Source of the DNA: Flavobacterium hibisci
GTDB lineage: Bacteria; Bacteroidota; Bacteroidia; Flavobacteriales; Flavobacteriaceae
Length of the DNA stretch: 48,428 nt
NCBI RefSeq assembly: GCF_020026925.1
Contig: NZ_JAIQDW010000027.1
Coordinates: forward strand, 1 to 48,428
Direction of reading: 5' to 3'
Part shown: positions 31,488 to 37,713 of the stretch, piece after piece
Layout of the letters: the number at the start of each line of letters is the position of its first letter
How positions within the stretch are numbered: the stretch's first letter is position 1
Made by a program: the position numbers and the translations under genes
Notes under the pieces: generated by a model
Told to the model about the DNA's origin: nothing
Databases searched by the model: none
What the model saw: the letters and a program-made list of their open reading frames with translations, nothing else

Positions 31488-32087
31488 TTAGTATTTAATC
31501 AAATAAGATTTAAGTATTTTAAGCTCATCTATCGCCTTCGGTTTGAATTTATCATCTAAAACTCTAATAACATTTTCAAACCTTTTGATTTTATTTTGTA
31601 ACTGCCGGTCTGAACCGTCGTTTGCGATTCTATTACTACGATCCGACCATTTTGTAAATTTATTATACAATGAATTGCCGTCATTCACTCTAGTTACATT
31701 CGTTTTACCCTCATAAAACATTTTTAAAGCTTGCTCCTCCGAAGTAAGTCCAGACTTTTTATTTTCAGAAATTGCACTTTTCAGCCCTTTGTTAAAATGC
31801 TCCCTTTGTGAATCTTTAAGAGCTTCTTTTTTCTTTTGCAAAAAAACTAACCATTCTTTAAAATCAAAATAATCGGAAGCCGTTCCCATTCTGGTCGTTA
31901 TCAAACTACCGTTTATTAATTCCTTGCCGTCCAAATATTCTCCCTCCGCAAAATCTGCTGTTTTTATGGTGTCTTGTAAAACATCTTGTAAAACTCCTAT
32001 TTGATAATCAATATAAAACATCTCGTCTGCACGTGGGTTTTTATCAATGAACTCGTTTAAAGCTATATTATGTTGCTCGTTTGTCAT
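31488..32087 (-). CDS. Element protein of unknown function after the integrase, 199 aa
   Basis: Start chosen at the ATG at 32087 (MTNEQHNIALNEF), 2 bases after the integrase stop; a TTG two codons earlier is possible. Soluble, Lys/Glu/Asp-rich, mostly helical, with no motif I recognise. It is co-transcribed with the integrase, so a role in integration, excision or its control is plausible. Confidence 0.6.
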   Translation of the reverse strand: MTNEQHNIALNEFIDKNPRADEMFYIDYQIGVLQDVLQDTIKTADFAEGEYLDGKELINGSLITTRMGTASDYFDFKEWLVFLQKKKEALKDSQREHFNKGLKSAISENKKSGLTSEEQALKMFYEGKTNVTRVNDGNSLYNKFTKWSDRSNRIANDGSDRQLQNKIKRFENVIRVLDDKFKPKAIDELKILKSYLIKY

Positions 32088-32089
32088 AA

Positions 32090-33346
32090 TCAAATAATTT
32101 TCTTTAACGGGATTTCAACATTAAAAACCTCGTCCATTGCTTCTTTTTTCTCATCGTCATTGACTTGGTAATACTGGTTTAATGTTTTCATGTCATTATG
32201 CCCTGTTATTGAAGCAATTAATTTATCGCTTTTCCCTTGCCTTTTCATCATAGTAATAAATGTTCGGCGAGCTGTGTGAGTGCTGATCCGGTCATAAAAA
32301 AACATTTCCTCTTTGATATTTTCTTTCCCCTTCGTGGTTATCTTTTGTACTTTGCTAGTGTACTCCATTTCTTGAAAACAATCTTTGATGTACTTGTTTT
32401 GCTTTTGGTTCGCAATAAGTGGTAATTTGTAATCATACTTCAATAAAATGTATTTCGACAGGCTGGTTAATGGGATTTCCCTAGCCTCCTTTGTTTCGTC
32501 TTTGTCCTCTTTAAGTGTAATATACTTGTCAGAAACATTGCTTTTTGAAATTAAGGACAATTCGCCAAAACGCATACCGGTAACGCAAGCGAACACAAAA
32601 ACATCCCTCACACGCTCCAAACTTTCGGTTGTAAATTTGTGTTGCATCAATTTATTAAGGTCGTCAATAGTAAGTGCAATTTGATTCGTAATAACTTTTG
32701 GCACTTTCTTAAACCCGATAAACGCATTATTGAAAGTATACCTCTTTTCAACCGACCAGTACATAAAAGATTTAAACAAAGTTAAGTTTCTTGCATAAGT
32801 GTTATTAATATGCTTCAAATCCCCCATGCAGTAAGACGTAAATTCGTTGTGAAACGTTTTGTTTATCCGGCTGTAAGTGAGTTTGTACTTTTTGGCTTTC
32901 TCAAAGTTTTCGAGAATATTCTTAATATTGTCATATCGCATTATGGTAGCCTTTGCCCACGTTTGTCCTTTTTTCTTTTCAGCCATAAACTCGTCAAAAG
33001 CATCGAAAAAAACATTCTTCCCAGTAACGGTTTTTTTAAATTCCTCATCAAAAACTTTTTTTAAAGTCGTTGAAGTTAACTTTTCATCAATCCTTTTATA
33101 TAAACTATCTGTTTCAATAAGCAAATCTGAATAGCGGTTTAATTGCTGTTTGATTGTTTCGGCTGTCTTTGCCTTTCTGCTCCCGGAAATAAACGGAAAT
33201 TTATTCCCCTTATCCCAATGCTTTGGAAGTATATTTTCTCCAGTTGAGTAAACAAACTTTTTATTCTCGTCTTTGAAATTACAAGTAAATAGAATTAATG
33301 TTTCTTTCTCTGAATTGGGTTCTTTGAGTTTGAAAGTGTACTTCAT
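32090..33346 (-). CDS. Tyrosine recombinase / integrase of the ssrA element
   Basis: 418 aa. The N-terminal arm-binding-like region (1-100; NILPKHWDKG) is followed by a SAM-like core-binding domain (about 110-215) and the catalytic domain (from about 225). Catalytic residues: R259 in VTGMRFGELS, a Lys in the following beta-hairpin, H357-x-x-R360 in HTARRTF, H383 in SITGHND, and nucleophile Y392 or Y393 in LNQYY. This is the IntDOT/Bacteroidota class. It sits next to attR, transcribed inward, as usual for elements inserted in RNA genes. It catalyses integration at, and with an excisionase excision from, the ssrA 3' end. Confidence 0.93.
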   Translation of the reverse strand: MKYTFKLKEPNSEKETLILFTCNFKDENKKFVYSTGENILPKHWDKGNKFPFISGSRKAKTAETIKQQLNRYSDLLIETDSLYKRIDEKLTSTTLKKVFDEEFKKTVTGKNVFFDAFDEFMAEKKKGQTWAKATIMRYDNIKNILENFEKAKKYKLTYSRINKTFHNEFTSYCMGDLKHINNTYARNLTLFKSFMYWSVEKRYTFNNAFIGFKKVPKVITNQIALTIDDLNKLMQHKFTTESLERVRDVFVFACVTGMRFGELSLISKSNVSDKYITLKEDKDETKEAREIPLTSLSKYILLKYDYKLPLIANQKQNKYIKDCFQEMEYTSKVQKITTKGKENIKEEMFFYDRISTHTARRTFITMMKRQGKSDKLIASITGHNDMKTLNQYYQVNDDEKKEAMDEVFNVEIPLKKII

Positions 33347-33374
33347 ATTTGGAATGTTTTAAGGCTAAAAAATC

Positions 33375-33398
33375 GTTGCTGTTTTCGTTGCCGTTTTT
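33375..33398 (+). repeat. Right arm-type repeat pair 1
   Basis: Adjacent 12-base units GTTGCTGTTTTC and GTTGCCGTTTTT, just upstream of the integrase start. Confidence 0.6.
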
Positions 33399-33415
33399 AG
33401 TTAAAAAAACGTCCA

Positions 33416-33439
33416 GTTGCCGTTTTTGTTGCCGTTTTT
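33416..33439 (+). repeat. Right arm-type repeat pair 2
   Basis: Two identical adjacent GTTGCCGTTTTT units, then a tandem GTTATAATT pair (33440-33458). With pair 1 and the left pair this gives six related units in the same orientation. Confidence 0.6.
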
Positions 33440-33555
33440 GTTATAATTCGTTATAATTGCTTTCTTATAACAAATATAAACATTCCTTTGTTTATAAGGC
33501 TTTTATAGGGCTAAATATTAATTAACAACAAAATAAAATATAAGAAGTTCAAGAA

Positions 33556-33574
33556 CCGGCGACTCCACAAAAAG
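33556..33574 (+). repeat. attR: right 19-bp direct repeat
   Basis: CCGGCGACTCCACAAAAAG, identical to the ssrA 3' end at 25702-25720. It is not a second tmRNA or tRNA gene. Confidence 0.88.
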
Positions 33575-33606
33575 GCAGAAAAACATATTGTTTTTCTGCC
33601 TTTTTT
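33574..33606. terminator. Original ssrA terminator, displaced
   Basis: A perfect 11-bp stem, GGCAGAAAAAC (33574-33584) with GTTTTTCTGCC (33590-33600), then TTTTTT. Its first base is the last base of attR, so before insertion it lay directly behind ssrA. Confidence 0.8.
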
Positions 33607-33629
33607 AGTTTATCCAGGTATATGGTTAT

Positions 33630-34208
33630 CTATTTCAATACTATTCTTTCAGTAATCGTTTTATTTGAAGAACCATCAATTCCGGTAACTTCGGCATACT
33701 TTACATTTGGAAGCCAAAAAGAACCTCCTTCAATGCGTACAAATATTTTTTCTACCTGAATTTTTTTCTGGTTTACAGTTACAAAAACATGATATTTTTG
33801 ATCTGAATCTGTCTTTTTTAAAGTTAAGGATAACTTTTTATATGAGACAAACTGAAGCTCAAACTCCTCATTATTTACCGTTTTACTTTCTATTCCATAT
33901 CCAAATTTGCGTTGAATATAATTAAAATCTTTTTTTTCTCCTTTCTCAGCATATCGAATCCAATACGCTTTTATAGGATTGCTATTGTTTATTTTTCCGT
34001 TTTCCTGGTAATTTAAGGCATAAATGGCAGTGTTTATATTCGGGTCCCGCTGAACGTAAAATAGCATATTATCTATGTTCTTAGGCGTTGGGAAATGTAA
34101 TGGCGACGGATTTTTGGATTGTGCCAATAGATCCTCTGAAAGTATATTTATTAAAATCGTTATAACGATTATTGATTTTGTAAAATATTTAAGTGATAAT
34201 TTATTCAT
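33630..34208 (-). CDS. Exported DUF4833-family protein
   Basis: 192 aa with a signal peptide (about 1-30, ending LLAQ). The body matches what I know of DUF4833: NMLFYVQRDPNINTAIYALN near 45, then PIKAYWIRYAEKGEKKDFNYIQRK, and the C-terminal FVRIEGGSFWLPNVKYAEV. Function unknown. It is likely periplasmic. Such genes are sometimes near lipid-synthesis genes, and here a CDP-alcohol phosphatidyltransferase-GtrA operon lies upstream, but 200 bases with a repeat separate them. Confidence 0.8.
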   Translation of the reverse strand: MNKLSLKYFTKSIIVITILINILSEDLLAQSKNPSPLHFPTPKNIDNMLFYVQRDPNINTAIYALNYQENGKINNSNPIKAYWIRYAEKGEKKDFNYIQRKFGYGIESKTVNNEEFELQFVSYKKLSLTLKKTDSDQKYHVFVTVNQKKIQVEKIFVRIEGGSFWLPNVKYAEVTGIDGSSNKTITERIVLK

Positions 34209-34242
34209 AACGAAATATTTATATAACCTGTCGGTTCGATTA

Positions 34243-34385
34243 TTTTAAACACATAGGCACATAGAATTTAGGGCGCTTAAAAAAGGCGTTTCACTTGTTT
34301 TAAAAACATAGTAGCTATGTGTTAGAAACTATTTTCTTGAAATATTCTTATTAGGAATATAAAACCTATGTTTCTATGTGTTAAA
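34243..34385. repeat. Intergenic repeat with terminal inverted ACACATAG motifs
   Basis: The left end (AACACATAGGCACATAG at 34248-34264) and right end (CCTATGTTTCTATGTGTT at 34365-34382) are inverted copies, and the middle has ACATAGTAGCTATGTGTT (34307-34324). From memory this motif is common between genes in Flavobacterium. Possibly a MITE-like or structured RNA element. Confidence 0.5.
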
Positions 34386-34407
34386 TTATTATTTTGGACT
34401 ACACGAA

Positions 34408-34839
34408 TTAATTTGATTGGATTACATTTTGTTTGTCGTTTGTCTTAAAAACCCAATATTTGATCAGCGGATAATTAAAACCATAAGAAACAAAAAGATC
34501 CGTGATTAATCTTCCAATTCTATAATCGATTTGAAATACTTTTTGGAAAATAAGCGTACCAAGTGATTTTAGTGAAATGCTTCCCAATACAACCAATGCA
34601 AATTTGAAAAGCTGACTATTGATGTGGCCGCTATAACCGGATTGGTTTTTAAATACCCAAAATCTATTGATGCTGAAATTGATAATGGCGCCAATGGTTC
34701 CGGAGATTAGAATAGAAAAGGTAAAATGCAATTTGAATACTTCTGTCAATAAAACCATTAAGGCATAATCAGTAATACCGCCTAAAAATGCTGCAACTTG
34801 TGCTTTTAGAAAAGTGAAAATCGCTTTTTTCTTAAACAT
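34408..34839 (-). CDS. GtrA-family membrane protein
   Basis: 143 aa with four hydrophobic spans. The sequence FLGGITDYALMVLLTEVF near 19 and INFSINRFWVFKNQ near 53 are the GtrA signature; the C-terminal NYPLIKYWVFK repeats the motif. GtrA proteins are linked to the flipping of lipid-linked sugars. The start codon overlaps the stop of the upstream gene (TAATG), so translation is coupled to the CDP-alcohol phosphatidyltransferase; the two probably act on one lipid. Confidence 0.85.
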   Translation of the reverse strand: MFKKKAIFTFLKAQVAAFLGGITDYALMVLLTEVFKLHFTFSILISGTIGAIINFSINRFWVFKNQSGYSGHINSQLFKFALVVLGSISLKSLGTLIFQKVFQIDYRIGRLITDLFVSYGFNYPLIKYWVFKTNDKQNVIQSN

Positions 34840-35525
34840 TAGTCTTGGCTTTTATCTTTTAAATCACCCAATTTTAAAAGTTTAATACTGTCTATAATAT
34901 TGATTGCCAATAATAAAATAGTGATTAATCCAGCGGAATAGGCGATTGATCCCGGATATAAAACTTCTGTAATTAAAATGAAAGCAATAATAAACCGAAG
35001 TTCTGTTGGGCCTACGAAGCCGGAATCTATACTGTATTCATTTGTAATTTTATAGCGTAACTGGCTGATGATGATCGACCAGCCATACAATGCGACAAAA
35101 GCAAAGGCCACTATTTGTGTTCCGTTTTGAGCATAAATGTAGTAGCCAAAGCCTATCAATACAATACCAATCCAATCGGCAATAATGTCAAGTGCAAAAC
35201 CATACCAACGACGCGGAATATTTCTGTAATAAGCCAGTCTTCCATCCAAAGAATCACCTAACCAATTTATAATCAATCCAATAATTCCGAGAAGCAAATA
35301 CCAGTTTGTTACATAAGTACCCAAAACAAAAGCTAAAAAAATAAGTCCGGAACCAAGCGTACCAATTAATGTGAGTACGTTTGGCGAAATAAATTTGGGC
35401 ACCTTTGGTAGCAAAAATGCAATCGTTGCCTGTTCTGCACTTTTTAAGATATTAGTTCGCTTGCGGTCTGAAAATGTTCTTTGCACAATTGCTGTATTAC
35501 CTTCAATCTGTGTTTCTTTCCCCAT
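34839..35525 (-). CDS. CDP-alcohol phosphatidyltransferase family protein
   Basis: 228 aa integral membrane enzyme with about six spans. It transfers a phosphatidyl group from a CDP-lipid to an alcohol. The catalytic motif is DSLDGRLAYYRNIPRRWYG followed by FALDIIAD. Compared with the usual D-x2-DG-x2-AR-x8-G-x3-D-x3-D it has Tyr at the Arg position and one extra residue before the glycine. This suggests a divergent branch with an unknown acceptor; an inositol-phosphate-like acceptor is one possibility. First gene of the operon with GtrA. Confidence 0.82.
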   Translation of the reverse strand: MGKETQIEGNTAIVQRTFSDRKRTNILKSAEQATIAFLLPKVPKFISPNVLTLIGTLGSGLIFLAFVLGTYVTNWYLLLGIIGLIINWLGDSLDGRLAYYRNIPRRWYGFALDIIADWIGIVLIGFGYYIYAQNGTQIVAFAFVALYGWSIIISQLRYKITNEYSIDSGFVGPTELRFIIAFILITEVLYPGSIAYSAGLITILLLAINIIDSIKLLKLGDLKDKSQD

Positions 35526-35633
35526 TAATTGCTCAATATTTGTAAGCCAGATACTATAGCCAACTCTAGTTTAACAATTTTTAATTTTATTTTTCTTTGA
35601 GTATTTTTAAAAAAATCGGTGGTACGTTTTAGC

Positions 35634-35654
35634 TTACCTGATCTAACCAGGTAA
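35634..35654. promoter_or_regulatory. Palindrome upstream of the lipid-synthesis operon
   Basis: TTACCTG-N7-CAGGTAA, perfect 7-bp arms, 109 bases upstream of the ATG at 35525 and just past the dioxygenase stop. Operator or weak terminator; no T-run follows directly. Confidence 0.35.
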
Positions 35655-35679
35655 CTAAATGCGATAATAAACAGCATAA

Positions 35680-36486
35680 TTATTTAACAATACCCGCAAA
35701 ACGTTGATAAAAAACCGTTGGGCTGTTCTCGTCTTTAGGAGCATATTTTCCGGCTATAATTGGAATGTAAATAACCCTTCTTCTGCTTTCTTCGCCACGG
35801 ATAGATGATTCTGCCACTCTGTGCCACAAACGGCCATCGTGAATGGTTAAATCCCCAGCTTCCGGACTGATGGAAATTTCCTCTGGATCGGCTTTATGAT
35901 CTAAGAAGTACTTTTTACGAAAAAGCATTTGATAAATACTTTGCTTATGTGTACCTGGAATGATTTTAAGCCCGCCATTTTCAGGTTTTAAAGTGCTTAA
36001 GTGAATACCCACATTGAGCATCGGGTTTAATTTTGCACCATAAAAAATATCTCTCAAACCATCGGTATGCCAGCCCATTTTTGCAAACTTACTTTCCGGT
36101 CCGTTAATGTAATGATTGAAAACCATTCCGTCTTTTTCTTCAGTACCTAATCTTGCGCCTTCACCTGCCAATGGTAATAAACCATCAAATCTTGGATCAA
36201 GTAAAAGACCGCTTAAGGTTTGATGATGCTGATTGATAAAGGCAAAACGCTGTACAATAGGGGATCCATCTAAATCTTTTCCATATTTAATCGGAACACC
36301 ATTTACTTTTTCAAGGTTATTGTCAATCCATTTTTGCTGTACTTCTTTCGAGGCATCAATGATGGATGAAACAGTTTCGGGAGTTATAAATTTTTTGAAG
36401 TGGATAAAACCATGTTGGTTAAAAAAGTTGATTTGCTCGTCAGTTAATTGATTAGCAAGGGTAAATGTTTTATAAGAAGATACCAT
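35680..36486 (-). CDS. Phytanoyl-CoA dioxygenase (PhyH) family protein
   Basis: 268 aa Fe(II)/2-oxoglutarate-dependent dioxygenase. The iron ligands are H140 and D142 in GWHTDGL and the distal H222 in HDGRLWHRV. Arg residues 14-15 positions later (RRRVIYIP) are placed to bind 2-oxoglutarate. GGLKIIPGTHKQS near residue 171 is the usual PhyH loop. Substrate unknown; the family hydroxylates lipids, amino acids and small metabolites. A reading frame rich in cysteine codons lies 52 bases before its start under the same promoter, which points to control by cysteine supply and perhaps a role in sulfur metabolism. Confidence 0.85.
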   Translation of the reverse strand: MVSSYKTFTLANQLTDEQINFFNQHGFIHFKKFITPETVSSIIDASKEVQQKWIDNNLEKVNGVPIKYGKDLDGSPIVQRFAFINQHHQTLSGLLLDPRFDGLLPLAGEGARLGTEEKDGMVFNHYINGPESKFAKMGWHTDGLRDIFYGAKLNPMLNVGIHLSTLKPENGGLKIIPGTHKQSIYQMLFRKKYFLDHKADPEEISISPEAGDLTIHDGRLWHRVAESSIRGEESRRRVIYIPIIAGKYAPKDENSPTVFYQRFAGIVK

Positions 36487-36538
36487 GATAAATTATATTT
36501 AATAAATGAAATAATAAGTTTGAAATTTTATCTAAAAG

Positions 36539-36610
36539 TTAGCAACAGCAACAACAGCAACAACACATTCGCATGTTTGCGGCCATTTGGCTTTTAGGGA
36601 AATTAAACAT
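36539..36610 (-). CDS. Octacysteine leader peptide candidate, 23 aa
   Basis: An ATG frame on the minus strand starting MFNFPKSQ and ending MRM followed by eight consecutive Cys codons (TGT/TGC mixed, 36542-36565) and TAA. It follows a good promoter by about 46 bases and precedes the dioxygenase gene by 52 bases. A ribosome would stall here when Cys-tRNA is scarce, as in amino-acid leader peptides. No terminator hairpin is visible between leader and gene, so control would act by translation or Rho rather than classic attenuation. Confidence 0.6.
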   Translation of the reverse strand: MFNFPKSQMAANMRMCCCCCCCC

Positions 36611-36655
36611 ATTTCTTTTATTATACATATTCTATCGAGTTAGTAGAGTTTAAAG

Positions 36656-36688
36656 CAAAGATAATATAATTTTTATTTAACAATCAAA
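36656..36688 (-). promoter_or_regulatory. Promoter of the leader peptide and dioxygenase
   Basis: On the minus strand, TTTG (36685-36688), a 21-base spacer, then TATCTTTG (36656-36663): a full match to the Bacteroidota TTTG-N17-23-TAnnTTTG promoter. It lies between the SDR stop and the leader, so the leader transcript starts independently. Confidence 0.7.
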
Positions 36689-36714
36689 TGTTTTTTTACT
36701 TTTTTGAAAAAAAA

Positions 36715-37503
36715 TTAAATTTTATAAATTCCGGCCGCTGTTTTTTCGATGAAAGCCTTTGGTAGTATGCGATTGGCATAAACCGAAATGATATTGGTAA
36801 TCCCCGGAATAACTTCAGATTTTTTGCTGAACATGGCTTTAATTGCCATTTTTGCCACTTCATCAGGCTGCATATTAAACTTTTCAGCCATTTTATTAAG
36901 AGCGCTTAAACCAGCTCTATCAGCAAAACCAGTAGCAACCGGCCCCGGACTAAAACAGGTTACTGAAATTGAAGTTTGGGAAAGTTCAAAACGCAAAGCA
37001 CGGGTAAACGATAAAACAAAAGCCTTTGTAGCCGAATAAACAGCCAGCGTAGGTACAGCCTGGTAAGCAGCAGTACTACATATATTTAAAATATAGGCTT
37101 TTTTTTCTTGTGAAAGTATTGGTATTAATGAATGTGAAAGTTCTACCACTACATTCATGTTAAGCTGCATCATGCCAAGCTGATCGGTTAGGGCAGACCG
37201 ACTAAAATCGCCCCACACTCCATAACCGGCATTGTTCACTAAAATGCCAACCGGATAGTTATTTGTTTTTATCCAATCGGTTACTTTTAGCGAGGCATCC
37301 TTTATCGAAAGATCAATCGATAAAATAGGAGCGTTGATCTCATATTTAAACTCAAGGTCATCAGATAATGCTTTTAATTCCTCGGCACTTCTAGCAATAA
37401 GCAATAATGGATAACCCTGTTTGGCCAATTCATAAGCAATAGATTTTCCAATGCCTTTGCTGGCACCGGTAATTAAGGCATACGGTTTCGTTTTTTCGCT
37501 CAT
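36715..37503 (-). CDS. Short-chain dehydrogenase/reductase
   Basis: 262 aa classical SDR. NAD(P)-binding TGASKGIG at residues 12-19, NNAG near 90, catalytic Ser143 and Y156-x-x-x-K160 in YSATK. The R at 38 in LIARSAEEL after the second strand suggests NADPH use. The sequence is of the DltE/YqjQ kind that reduces lipid-like or ketone substrates. It lies upstream of the leader and dioxygenase but those have their own promoter, so a shared pathway is only suggested by position. Confidence 0.88.
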   Translation of the reverse strand: MSEKTKPYALITGASKGIGKSIAYELAKQGYPLLLIARSAEELKALSDDLEFKYEINAPILSIDLSIKDASLKVTDWIKTNNYPVGILVNNAGYGVWGDFSRSALTDQLGMMQLNMNVVVELSHSLIPILSQEKKAYILNICSTAAYQAVPTLAVYSATKAFVLSFTRALRFELSQTSISVTCFSPGPVATGFADRAGLSALNKMAEKFNMQPDEVAKMAIKAMFSKKSEVIPGITNIISVYANRILPKAFIEKTAAGIYKI

Positions 37504-37587
37504 TTTTATAATTTGAGTATCAAATGTAAAGATTAATTATACGTAACGCTATATAAATGTTCGCATTTATCTTGTTTACTGGCATTG

Positions 37588-37595
37588 TATATTTG
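37588..37595 (+). promoter_or_regulatory. -7 box of the first PAS kinase
   Basis: TATATTTG fits TAnnTTTG and would give a leader of about 110 bases containing the inverted repeat at 37651-37704. Confidence 0.45.
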
Positions 37596-37650
37596 TGCTT
37601 TTTTTTATATTTTAGCTATGAAGACGCTTTTTTTCTTTCATATTAAATCG

Positions 37651-37704
37651 TTATGACTGATAGTACAAAAAGTAATAAAAATGAACACCTGTAGTCAGTC
37701 ATAA
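37651..37704. promoter_or_regulatory. Inverted repeat in the PAS kinase leader
   Basis: TTATGACTGA (37651-37660) and TCAGTCATAA (37695-37704) are perfect 10-bp complements 34 bases apart, ending 9 bases before the kinase ATG. As RNA it would form a hairpin next to the start codon. Confidence 0.45.
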
Positions 37705-37713
37705 AATGCATCC

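Larger units (their letters stand above)
25702..33574. mobile_element. Integrative element of about 7.9 kb inserted in ssrA
   Basis: Bounded by a perfect 19-bp direct repeat, with a tyrosine integrase at the right end, a helix-turn-helix excisionase-like gene, a primase-like replication gene, iteron-like repeats, small uncharacterised genes and a two-protein exported cargo under an XRE regulator. No relaxase, type IV secretion, capsid, portal or large terminase gene is seen, so transfer would need help from another element. The 3' end of ssrA is a classic target of tyrosine integrases. Confidence 0.88.

Noticed and set aside
33547..33574. Possible second tRNA or tmRNA fragment
   Set aside because: Only the last 19 bases match ssrA and there is no cloverleaf; it is the attR copy.
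25702..33574. Complete prophage
   Set aside because: No capsid, portal, tail, large terminase or lysis gene is present.
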